A stretch of 19,517 bases of DNA, taken from positions 1-19,517 of the forward strand of contig JBELMC010000055.1 in NCBI GenBank assembly GCA_042096155.1, read 5' to 3'. How positions within the stretch are numbered: position 1 is the stretch's first letter; every line of letters starts with the position of its first letter. The translations under genes were made by a program, and so were the position numbers. Source of the DNA: Dinoroseobacter sp042096155 (GTDB taxonomy: Bacteria > Pseudomonadota > Alphaproteobacteria > Rhodobacterales > Rhodobacteraceae). Positions 1-6,940 of the stretch are shown one piece after another. The notes under the pieces are model-generated. The model had not been told where the DNA came from, searched no databases, and saw nothing but the letters and a program-made list of their open reading frames with translations.

Positions 1-48
1 GTACCAGCTTCGCGTTTCGAGCGGAATCGTATCGGACGACATGGTCAT
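1..48 (-). CDS. Start of a gene, probably ABC permease (partial)
   Basis: Only the first 16 codons are inside the window (MTMSSDTIPLETRSWY). The ATG at 46-48 has an AGGAG ribosome binding site about 8 bases upstream (complement of 57-61). A second in-frame ATG at 40-42 is too far from that site. The gene follows the solute-binding protein gene on the same strand, after a terminator-like hairpin, which is where sugar-type ABC operons usually carry the first membrane permease. The permease identity rests on this context only, because 16 residues carry no diagnostic motif. Confidence 0.5.
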   Translation of the reverse strand, partial: MTMSSDTIPLETRSWY

Positions 49-139
49 GGAAGCAGCTCCTGGCGGATCAACACATGCGAAAACCGAGACATGCTCAGTT
101 TACGGATAAATTGATTTGGGCACTGAAATGCGACTGGAA

Positions 140-164
140 AGCCCCGCCCGAGACAGGCGGGGCT
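140..164 (-). terminator. Hairpin terminator after the solute-binding protein gene
   Basis: A perfect 9-base inverted repeat (AGCCCCGCC / GGCGGGGCT) encloses a 7-base loop. Read on the minus strand, the stem is followed by TTT, a short U-tract. It lies 32 bases past the stop of the binding-protein gene and before the next gene of the operon. Such a hairpin is a common way to make more binding protein than permease, either by partial termination or by protecting the upstream mRNA 3' end. Confidence 0.75.
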
Positions 165-195
165 TGATGGAGGGCGTCACCCCCATCTTGTTATG

Positions 196-1455
196 TTACT
201 TGTAAATCCGCCCGCGCGCATCTTCCAAGCGTGCGAGGATATCATCCAGATTGTCTGGGAACACCATAAACTCCTGCAGGCCCTCCATGCCCACACTCGC
301 CATCTCGGCCGGGAAGTCACGGTCAAAGAACTGCGCCACGCCGCCGTTGGCATTGGTCGAAAGCATCCCGAAGCCTTGCTCAAGGAACTCATCGGCATCA
401 ACTGACGAGGCCGCGTTGACAGGCAATTGGCCCAGCGCATCACCCGCGTTGATTTTGGTCTGCACATCAGCCGATGTGACAAACTGAAGGAACGCACGTG
501 CATTGTCTTTGTTCGACGCCTGAGCCGGAATGTGGAAGGTATCGGTGGGCGCGTCTTCCCCTTGCGGATAATCCCCGATCAGCGGGAATTGGTAGAAGTC
601 GATCTGATCATCGCCCAGGCCCGCATCGCGCAGATGTGGCACGACGAAATTGCCCATCAGATAGGCTGCAGCATCGCCATCTGTCATAAACTTCAGCGCT
701 TCTTGCCAGCTATAGGCCTGGTGGTCTGGAATATAGCCGCCCATGTCGATGATCTTGCGCCAATTGGCAAAGGTTTCGCGAACGCGGTCATCAGTCCATT
801 CAACTTCGCCACGAGCCAGCTGCATATGGAAGTCAAAACCGTTGGTGCGCATGTTCAGATAGTCAAACCAGCCACCAGCGGTCCAAAGAAACTTGGTGCC
901 GATCGCATAGCATGCCTTACCTGCGGCAACGATCTTTTCGCAATTTGCCAGTTCTTCGTCGAACGTGGTCGGCTCAACCAAACCCAAATCATTGAAGATG
1001 TCTTCGCGGTAATAAACACCCCACTGATAGTATGTGTAGGGCACACCCCATTGCTTGCCGTCGAGTGTCAAAGCGCCTTTTACGGCCTCTAAACCCGGCA
1101 GATCGCCATTCTCGTACATATCCGAGATATCTTCGAACAGGCCAGCTTTGACATATGGCCCCATGCGATTGGCGGCATACCAGTTCACGACGTCTGGCGC
1201 ATTTGCAGTCAGTGCGTTGCGAATTTGGGTTTTCCACGCTTCGCGATCAACAATTTCAAGTTCAATATTCAGATCTGGGTGCATCGCGCCAAAATCGGCC
1301 ACAAGGCCTTCCATCACAGCGCGCGGTGCAGGGTTGGACATGTCCGAGATGATCCGCAGGTCGCCAGACAGCGCATGGCCATCCGCGAAAGCGGTGCCCG
1401 AAATCATGGTCGTGGTCACGAACGCCGCAAGCGACGCCTTCAAAGTGGAACGCAT
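196..1455 (-). CDS. ABC transporter solute-binding protein (family 1, sugar type)
   Basis: This 419-residue periplasmic protein captures a substrate and delivers it to an ABC importer. It has a clear Sec signal peptide: positive start, hydrophobic stretch to about residue 20, and TAFA cleavage site near residues 21-24. The rest reads like MalE/UgpB-type family 1 binding proteins, including the stretch KQWGVPYTYYQWGVYYRED. The ATG at 1453-1455 has a strong GGAGG site (complement of 1461-1465). The ligand cannot be read from the sequence. The matching ATPase is the divergent gene at 2420, behind an IclR regulator, and the permeases are expected left of the window. The sulfonate operon nearby makes a sulfonate or polyol ligand possible, but a sugar is equally likely. 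Confidence 0.9.
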   Translation of the reverse strand: MRSTLKASLAAFVTTTMISGTAFADGHALSGDLRIISDMSNPAPRAVMEGLVADFGAMHPDLNIELEIVDREAWKTQIRNALTANAPDVVNWYAANRMGPYVKAGLFEDISDMYENGDLPGLEAVKGALTLDGKQWGVPYTYYQWGVYYREDIFNDLGLVEPTTFDEELANCEKIVAAGKACYAIGTKFLWTAGGWFDYLNMRTNGFDFHMQLARGEVEWTDDRVRETFANWRKIIDMGGYIPDHQAYSWQEALKFMTDGDAAAYLMGNFVVPHLRDAGLGDDQIDFYQFPLIGDYPQGEDAPTDTFHIPAQASNKDNARAFLQFVTSADVQTKINAGDALGQLPVNAASSVDADEFLEQGFGMLSTNANGGVAQFFDRDFPAEMASVGMEGLQEFMVFPDNLDDILARLEDARGRIYK

Positions 1456-1481
1456 GGTATCCTCCCTAATGCATTCGGAAT

Positions 1482-1502
1482 AAGTTTCATTATTTGAAAC
1501 TT
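1482..1502. promoter_or_regulatory. IclR-type operator palindrome
   Basis: AAGTTTCA-TTATT-TGAAACTT is a perfect 8-base inverted repeat with a 5-base spacer. It sits in the AT-rich gap between the divergent binding-protein and IclR genes, 27 bases from the start of the former. The TTTCA...TGAAA core resembles sites bound by IclR-family proteins. The neighbouring IclR gene is the obvious candidate to bind it and to control both directions. Confidence 0.7.
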
Positions 1503-1602
1503 GGTTTTGTATATTGAAATCATAATCGCAAACGGCCTATGCTTGTCAACAGGTCTGACCGCAACACCCCAAGATTACGTTGGACCCAAGGGAGGACTTC
1601 AC

Positions 1603-2418
1603 GTGTCCAATAGGGCATCATCTGACGGAACTGTTGGCAAAGCGCTCGACGTGCTCGACCAAGTGGCGTCTTTTGGCCGTCCAGTGCGGTTTTCAGAAGT
1701 CTTGGACCGCTCAGCTTTGCCCAAGGCGACGCTGTACCGTTTTGTACAAACCCTAACCTCGACGGGAATGCTGACCTATAACCGAGATCGGCAAACCTAT
1801 GCGCCCGGTCTGCGTTTGGTTCGTTTGGCCCATTCGGCCTGGCAGCAGAGCGCGTTGGCCCCAATTGCACGACCACATATCGACCGACTGTCGGATGCTG
1901 CAGGCGAAACCGTGCATCTGGCGCAGCTCGACCGGGGTCAGGTGATCTATGTCGATAAGCGCAACGCGGCTGTGCCGATCGAAATGTTCAGCCAGGCGGG
2001 CAAAGTGGGTCCTGCGTTTTGCACCGGTGTCGGCAAGGCGATGCTGGCACATCTTGACCCAGCGGCATTGGATGCAGCGATTGAGCGTCAGGCATTCCAA
2101 CGGTTCACCTCGACCACTCTGGCGACGCCTGAGTCACTGCGGGCTGCATTGGAAACCATACGTCGCAAAGGCTATGCCGAGGACCGCGAAGAGCACGAGC
2201 CCGGCATCATCTGCATCGCCATCCCGATTTTATCTGATACCGGCCGGGTGCTGGGAGCCTTGTCGGTGACAACCTCCACTCAGCGCAAAACCCTAAATGC
2301 GCTGAAGGATCACTTGCCTTTGGCCAAAGCCACGGCGGAAACAATTGCGCGTGAGGCTGAAGCCTGGCGGTTCCCCGATCAATCTAAACCGAGTTATCAA
2401 CCGACAGGAGCGTCCTGA
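1603..2418 (+). CDS. IclR-family transcriptional regulator
   Basis: From a GTG at 1603 this encodes 271 residues, the usual IclR length. GGGAGG at 1590-1595 with about 7 bases of spacing supports this start over an upstream extension that would run through the operator region. Residues about 8-70 form the winged helix-turn-helix (LPKATLYRFVQTLTSTGML). The rest is the IclR effector domain, with the typical FCTGVGKAMLAHL and HEPGIICIAIPI segments. The stop is one base before the ATG of the ABC ATPase gene, so the two are probably co-transcribed and translationally coupled. It likely controls the ABC importer through the palindrome at 1482-1502. The effector is unknown, presumably the transported compound or a product of it. 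Confidence 0.9.
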   Translation: MSNRASSDGTVGKALDVLDQVASFGRPVRFSEVLDRSALPKATLYRFVQTLTSTGMLTYNRDRQTYAPGLRLVRLAHSAWQQSALAPIARPHIDRLSDAAGETVHLAQLDRGQVIYVDKRNAAVPIEMFSQAGKVGPAFCTGVGKAMLAHLDPAALDAAIERQAFQRFTSTTLATPESLRAALETIRRKGYAEDREEHEPGIICIAIPILSDTGRVLGALSVTTSTQRKTLNALKDHLPLAKATAETIAREAEAWRFPDQSKPSYQPTGAS

Positions 2419-2419
2419 T

Positions 2420-3481
2420 ATGTCCGGCGTAACACTTAGGAATGTGATCAAGCGCTACGGCCAAACCGAAGTGATCCATGGAATCGATCTGACTATTGAT
2501 GATGGAGAGTTTTGTGTGTTTGTGGGACCCTCGGGCTGCGGTAAATCCACCCTTCTGCGCATGGTTGCCGGGCTGGAGGAAACCACCGAAGGTGCCATGC
2601 ATATTGGGACGCGTGACGTCACCCGAATGGATCCAGCGGAGCGCGGCGTTGCCATGGTGTTTCAGACTTACGCGCTGTATCCGCATATGACGGTAGAGCA
2701 AAATATGGGCTTTGGTCTGAAAATGAACGGCCACCCCACTGCGATGATCAACGAAAAGGTTGGCGCGGCCAGCAAAATTCTGAAGCTCGACGCCTATCTC
2801 AAGCGCAAACCGGCGGCCTTGTCGGGCGGTCAACGTCAACGGGTCGCCATTGGCCGTGCAATTGTGCGCGGCCCCGAGGTTTTCTTGTTCGACGAGCCTT
2901 TGTCGAACCTTGATGCGGAGCTTCGGGTCGAGATGCGAGTCGAAATTGCGCGCCTGCACAAAGAAATCGGCGCGACGATGATTTATGTGACGCATGATCA
3001 GGTCGAGGCGATGACCCTGGCAGACAAGATCGTCGTCCTGCGCGCTGGCGTGATCGAACAAGTTGGCGCACCACTGGAGCTTTACCGCGACCCCGACAAC
3101 AAGTTCGTCGCCGGGTTCATCGGCTCGCCCGCAATGAACTTCATGGCCGGAACCGCGGCCAGTGGCGCTGTTGACGTTCCCGCCCTTGGGGCATCGACCC
3201 CCACAGGCGTAACGCTGCCGCAGCAAGGCCAGGCCGTCGAAATCGGTCTGCGACCGGAACATATCTTGATCGACCCGGCGGGCAACACCCATACCGTAGA
3301 TCTCACCGAGGCCTTGGGTGGCGTGTCTTATGCCTATCTTACAAGTCTGAAGACCGGCGAACGGATGATCGTGGAGGAGCGCGGCGAGGAGCGGTCCCGC
3401 GAAGGCGACACGGTGGGCATCCGCTTCGAAGAAGCGAGAGTTCTTGTGTTCGACGTCGCCACTGGCCTGCGCTTGCGTTAG
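2420..3481 (+). CDS. ABC transporter ATPase, MalK/UgpC type
   Basis: This cytoplasmic 353-residue protein powers an ABC importer. Visible motifs are Walker A GPSGCGKST (36-44), Q-loop Gln82, signature LSGGQ (134-138), Walker B VFLFDEP (154-160) and H-loop His192, followed by the C-terminal OB/TOBE region from about residue 235. This architecture is typical of sugar, glycerol-3-phosphate and polyol importers. The ATG at 2420 follows GACAGGAG. Its stop codon overlaps the stop of the convergent threonine aldolase gene (shared TTAG at 3478-3481). It should work with the solute-binding protein at 196-1455, because no permease lies on this side. The substrate is not determinable from the ATPase. 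Confidence 0.93.
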   Translation: MSGVTLRNVIKRYGQTEVIHGIDLTIDDGEFCVFVGPSGCGKSTLLRMVAGLEETTEGAMHIGTRDVTRMDPAERGVAMVFQTYALYPHMTVEQNMGFGLKMNGHPTAMINEKVGAASKILKLDAYLKRKPAALSGGQRQRVAIGRAIVRGPEVFLFDEPLSNLDAELRVEMRVEIARLHKEIGATMIYVTHDQVEAMTLADKIVVLRAGVIEQVGAPLELYRDPDNKFVAGFIGSPAMNFMAGTAASGAVDVPALGASTPTGVTLPQQGQAVEIGLRPEHILIDPAGNTHTVDLTEALGGVSYAYLTSLKTGERMIVEERGEERSREGDTVGIRFEEARVLVFDVATGLRLR

Positions 3482-4518
3482 GCATCAAAGCTTTCAAACG
3501 CTTGGATGGCGGCATTTAATGCAGCTTCATCGACATCGCGGTGGGTGACAAACCGCGCGGTGGCACCGCCGCTGATCATGATCCGATGCGCTTTGACATG
3601 GGCGTAAAGCGCCTCGCGGATCTCAGGCTTGGGAGTAAAGAAAACCATATTCGTGGCTTGCGTTACTTCGCCCAACCCGGTCTGGCGCAAGGCCGCACTC
3701 AACAGCTGGGCGCTGGCATGATCATCGCCGAGACGCGGCCAAACGGTATCGAGCGCATACATTCCCGCAGCGGCCAAAATCCCGACTTGGCGCATCCCAC
3801 CACCCAGCAATTTACGCGCCCTATTGGCCCGCGCGATCACATCTTTCGGGCCAACCAGGATCGAGCCCACCGGGCAACCCAAGCCTTTGGACAAACACAA
3901 CGAGACGGTATCGGCAAGACCCGCCAATTCAGTGGGATCGCAGTCCAGCGCCGTCGTGGCATTGAAAAACCGCGCGCCGTCCAGATGGACCGCCAAACCG
4001 GCGTCGCGCGCGGGGCCGCAAGATGCCCGGAATTTGTCCAACGGAATTGCGACGCCGCTGACCGTATTTTCCAGGCATAACAGCCGGGACACTGCGCAAT
4101 GGGGATCATCGGGTTGGATTTCGGACGCAACAGCTTGCGGGGTGATATAGGCCCCGTCTTCGGTCGGCACCGGATGCAGCGCAACGCCGCCCAGAACCGA
4201 AGCCCCGTTCGCCTCGTCACGATAGATATGATAGCGCGCGCCAACGATCGCGGCATCGCCGCGTCCACATTGAGCCAAAAGTGCAGCCAAGTTGCTTTGT
4301 GAGCCAGATGCCATAAACAGCGCGGCCTCTTTGCCGGTCAACTCTGCCATCCGGTCTTGCAGCGCGATGACTGTTGGATCATCACCCCATACATCGTCGC
4401 CAACCTCGGCTTGCGCCATCGCTTTGCGCATGCCCGCACAGGGGCGCGTAACCGTGTCGCTTCGCAAATCGCAAAGCGTGTCTGCGTTTGCGGCTTGGAT
4501 ATCTTGATAAATGCTCAT
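3478..4518 (-). CDS. ltaE: Low-specificity L-threonine aldolase
   Basis: This PLP enzyme cleaves L-threonine or L-allo-threonine to glycine and acetaldehyde. The 346 residues match the family length. The start is DLRSDTVTRP (18-27), HLDGAR (178-183) carries the cofactor-binding Asp, and the PLP lysine is Lys211 in LSKGLGCPVGS. The ATG at 4516-4518 was chosen because homologues begin just before the LRSDTVT motif; the in-frame extension to 4716 has no family similarity. The ribosome site is weak. It lies 206 bases downstream of the FMN dehydrogenase gene on the same strand, so it may be read with the sulfonate operon or from its own weak promoter. A link to sulfonate metabolism is not shown. 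Confidence 0.9.
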   Translation of the reverse strand: MSIYQDIQAANADTLCDLRSDTVTRPCAGMRKAMAQAEVGDDVWGDDPTVIALQDRMAELTGKEAALFMASGSQSNLAALLAQCGRGDAAIVGARYHIYRDEANGASVLGGVALHPVPTEDGAYITPQAVASEIQPDDPHCAVSRLLCLENTVSGVAIPLDKFRASCGPARDAGLAVHLDGARFFNATTALDCDPTELAGLADTVSLCLSKGLGCPVGSILVGPKDVIARANRARKLLGGGMRQVGILAAAGMYALDTVWPRLGDDHASAQLLSAALRQTGLGEVTQATNMVFFTPKPEIREALYAHVKAHRIMISGGATARFVTHRDVDEAALNAAIQAFESFDA

Positions 4519-4610
4519 CGGGTGATCTGTTCTTGGGTTGGGTGTGTCAAACCCTGCCCGCGTCGATGCGCGCCATGGCTCAGAAGCCTGTGATACCCTC
4601 GGATCAACGG

Positions 4611-4638
4611 GATATACTGCAATCTGTCTGCGGGCCAA
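4611..4638 (-). promoter_or_regulatory. Possible promoter for ltaE
   Basis: On the minus strand TTGGCC (4633-4638), 16 bases, then TATATC (4611-4616) makes a moderate sigma-70-like pair about 95 bases before the ltaE start. The 206-base gap between ltaE and the upstream dehydrogenase gene shows no hairpin terminator, so read-through is also possible. Confidence 0.3.
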
Positions 4639-4724
4639 ATCGGTAACATGGGATTTCCTGTGATATTGTCCCCACAGTGCAGCGCGCGCCCAAAGGGTCA
4701 AGCCCAAACACGACAAAACGCAGT

Positions 4725-5831
4725 CTATTTGGTCCGGACATCCGCCATATTGGGCTGACCAATCTGCGCCAGGGTCAGACCAATTTCGTCTTTAATCAGA
4801 TCCCAGAACTGATCGAGCCCCGCCCGTCCGCCCGCGGCAATCGCGAATTGCATGGCACGGCCGAAGAACACGAAATCTGCCCCCATCTGGTAGGCTTTGA
4901 CCACATCTTCGCCAGAGCGCAGGCCAGTGTCATAAAACAGCGGATAATCTGGGCCTACGGCCTGCCTTATGTCGCGCAGCGCAAGAATCGGAGGTATCGC
5001 AGAATCGAGCTGCCGTCCGCCATGGGATGACACCTGAACAGCGTCGACCCCAGCATCGCGCAGGCGGACAGCGTCGGGGACCGAAGTCACACCCTTTGCG
5101 ACCAGATTGCCATCCCATGCGTTGCGAATACGGGCAAGAAAATCCCAATCGGCGCGCGCCCGGCTTTCCGTGCGGTTGAAGGCAAATCCCGGCATCTGGA
5201 AATTTGCCATATCTGGTTTGCCCGCAATCAACGAGCCGATTGACCAACGAGGATGCAGCGCAAAGTCAATGAATTGCAGAGGCCCAAGGCGGAAGGGCAT
5301 CTTGAAGCCACGGCGCAGCTCGCGGGGGCGTCGGCCCACTTCGGGCACGTCGAGCGTGATCACCAATGTCTTGTAGCCCGCCTGTTTGGCGCGCTCGACC
5401 AGTTTTAATGTCCCTGATCCGTCACCTGAGAAATAAAGCTGGAACCAGGCATGGCCATCGGCCCAATCGATCATCTGCTCTAACGTGCTCGACGCCACCG
5501 TAGAGACACCGCATGGCACCTGATCAGCGGCCGCCTTCCGGGCCAACATCTTGTCCGCACCAGGGCCAGCAAGATTGCACATTCCCATCGGACTGATCCC
5601 GAAGGGCGTTTTTGCACGTGTCCCCAACAACGGAACGCTTATATCCCGTTGGCTGACATCGACCAACACCCGCGGTTGCAACTGAATGTCGCGCAGCGCC
5701 GCGAGGTTCCGGGCTTCGCCATGCCCCTCGCCCGCGGCGCCATCGATATAGTCGAAGACCATCCAAGGCAGGCGCTTGCGGGCCAGTGCCCGCGCATCCG
5801 CAAAAGAATGGATGGTCCTACTTCCAAACAT
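4725..5831 (-). CDS. FMN-dependent 2-hydroxyacid dehydrogenase, candidate sulfolactate dehydrogenase
   Basis: This 368-residue protein belongs to the LldD/glycolate oxidase family, which oxidises 2-hydroxy acids to 2-oxo acids with FMN. Visible are the N-terminal RLPWMVFDYIDGAAG (20-34), Lys246, and the catalytic pair His270/Arg273 in SSHGGRQLD, where most relatives have SNHGGRQLD. The ATG at 5829-5831 lies 3 bases after the comE stop and has no good ribosome site, pointing to translational coupling; a TTG at 5834 is the alternative. Directly after sulfopyruvate decarboxylase genes, the logical substrate is 3-sulfolactate, giving sulfopyruvate. A lactate-dehydrogenase-like SlcD has been described for this step in Roseovarius. 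Whether this is an orthologue, and which enantiomer it uses, is inference. Ordinary lactate remains an alternative. Confidence 0.8.
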   Translation of the reverse strand: MFGSRTIHSFADARALARKRLPWMVFDYIDGAAGEGHGEARNLAALRDIQLQPRVLVDVSQRDISVPLLGTRAKTPFGISPMGMCNLAGPGADKMLARKAAADQVPCGVSTVASSTLEQMIDWADGHAWFQLYFSGDGSGTLKLVERAKQAGYKTLVITLDVPEVGRRPRELRRGFKMPFRLGPLQFIDFALHPRWSIGSLIAGKPDMANFQMPGFAFNRTESRARADWDFLARIRNAWDGNLVAKGVTSVPDAVRLRDAGVDAVQVSSHGGRQLDSAIPPILALRDIRQAVGPDYPLFYDTGLRSGEDVVKAYQMGADFVFFGRAMQFAIAAGGRAGLDQFWDLIKDEIGLTLAQIGQPNMADVRTK

Positions 5832-5834
5832 CAA

Positions 5835-6389
5835 TTAGCTGGCAACCGCTGTCATGAACCGATCTCGGATCACGACCGGGTCTTTTGTGATCACCGGCAG
5901 CTTGATATTGCCGCTGTCACACTTGGCCACGATGATGGTCATCTGCTTGCTGTCAATGGCCTCTTGCAGAACCTTGCCGGTGTCGACATCTTTACAGGTC
6001 ACGACATTTTCGCACCCACATGCCTTGGCGACATTCTCAAGTTTGGTTTTCTTGCCGGCATAGGTCGGCTGATCACCGGTCGAGCCGTAAGAGCCATTGT
6101 CGATGATCAACAAAATGTAGTTGTCGGCCACATTGTTAGCGATGGTTGGCAGCGTGCCGAGATTGGTCAAGACAGACCCGTCACCATCAATCGAGATGAC
6201 GGTCTTATCTTGGGCCAGTGCAAGCCCCAGACCAATCGAAGACGACAGACCCATGGTGCCAAGCATATAAAAATTACGTGCATTGTCATCGATCATGTGC
6301 AGCTCTTGGCTGGGCAGACCAATGTTACAAATAACAAGGTGAGGGTTAAGGATTGGCGCGATCTCACGCAGGATTTCAGAACGGATCAT
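5835..6389 (-). CDS. comE: Sulfopyruvate decarboxylase, beta subunit
   Basis: These 184 residues form the pyrophosphate-binding half of a thiamine-diphosphate decarboxylase. The metal/TPP motif begins GDGS at residues 69-72 and ends at Asn98-Gly99, with the usual spacing. With ComD it converts 3-sulfopyruvate to sulfoacetaldehyde and CO2. The ATG at 6387-6389 overlaps the comD stop codon (ATGA), so the two subunits are coupled; a longer in-frame extension into comD has no family support. Phosphonopyruvate decarboxylase is the closest alternative, but that enzyme is normally one chain and no phosphonate gene is nearby, whereas hpsN is. Confidence 0.88.
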   Translation of the reverse strand: MIRSEILREIAPILNPHLVICNIGLPSQELHMIDDNARNFYMLGTMGLSSSIGLGLALAQDKTVISIDGDGSVLTNLGTLPTIANNVADNYILLIIDNGSYGSTGDQPTYAGKKTKLENVAKACGCENVVTCKDVDTGKVLQEAIDSKQMTIIVAKCDSGNIKLPVITKDPVVIRDRFMTAVAS

Positions 6390-6892
6390 TGGTCGCCATA
6401 GCCTCCCCAGAAAGATGCGTCGGTCAGGATCGCAACGGGCTTGTTGCACATGAAGGTGTATTTCAGGATCGCGTCCAGTTCATCGGCATCGCTTTCCTGA
6501 TGGAAATGATAGGTCGGTATGTTCATCTGGTTCAACAGCGCCTTGGTGTGCAGCGCCATTTCAACTTGGCAGGCCACTGGTTCGCGCAGCTCACCGCGAT
6601 ACGAGATTAGCATCGGCAAAGGCATCCGATAATACTGTGTCAACGTCGCCAGAGTGTTGATCGTAACGCCAATCGCCGTGTTCTGCATAATGATCGCGGG
6701 GCGTTTGCCGCCCATGAAAGCACCGGCGCACAGCCCCATGCCTTCATCTTCCTTATTCGATGGGATATGGAAAATCTCTGGCCGGGCGTCGACTTCGTCT
6801 ATAACGCCCGCCAATTGTTTACACGGCACAGTCGTGACGAACGCCACATCGTTTGCGACCAGATCATCTACGATTTTCTTACTAATGGACAA
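6386..6892 (-). CDS. comD: Sulfopyruvate decarboxylase, alpha subunit
   Basis: These 168 residues form the pyrimidine-binding half of the TPP decarboxylase. It begins with VTTVPCKQLAGVIDE and carries the conserved TPP-activating glutamate, probably Glu48, in NKEDEGMGLCAGA. The start is a TTG at 6890-6892: AAGGAG lies 7 bases upstream (complement of 6900-6905) and no ATG fits. The gene is 48 bases after hpsN and overlaps comE by 4 bases. In methanogens ComDE makes coenzyme M precursors; in bacteria such as Roseovarius the pair serves catabolism of sulfolactate, which fits this operon. Confidence 0.88.
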   Translation of the reverse strand: MSISKKIVDDLVANDVAFVTTVPCKQLAGVIDEVDARPEIFHIPSNKEDEGMGLCAGAFMGGKRPAIIMQNTAIGVTINTLATLTQYYRMPLPMLISYRGELREPVACQVEMALHTKALLNQMNIPTYHFHQESDADELDAILKYTFMCNKPVAILTDASFWGGYGDQ

Positions 6893-6940
6893 AGGCTTAC
6901 TCCTTAAGGTCCTATAAGGATGAGAATAGATCGCGCCAAT

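Noticed and set aside
427..1092. 221-residue plus-strand frame
   Set aside because: It lies antisense within the solute-binding protein gene, which has a signal peptide and family similarity; no independent motif or ribosome site.
2384..3292. 302-residue minus-strand frame
   Set aside because: It is the antisense shadow of the ABC ATPase, whose Walker and signature motifs are complete.
5649..6401. 250-residue plus-strand frame
   Set aside because: It is antisense to comE and the FMN dehydrogenase gene, with no recognisable domain.
5835..6892. Phosphonopyruvate decarboxylase
   Set aside because: That enzyme is normally one polypeptide; here two overlapping genes encode the halves, as for ComD/ComE, and hpsN is adjacent.
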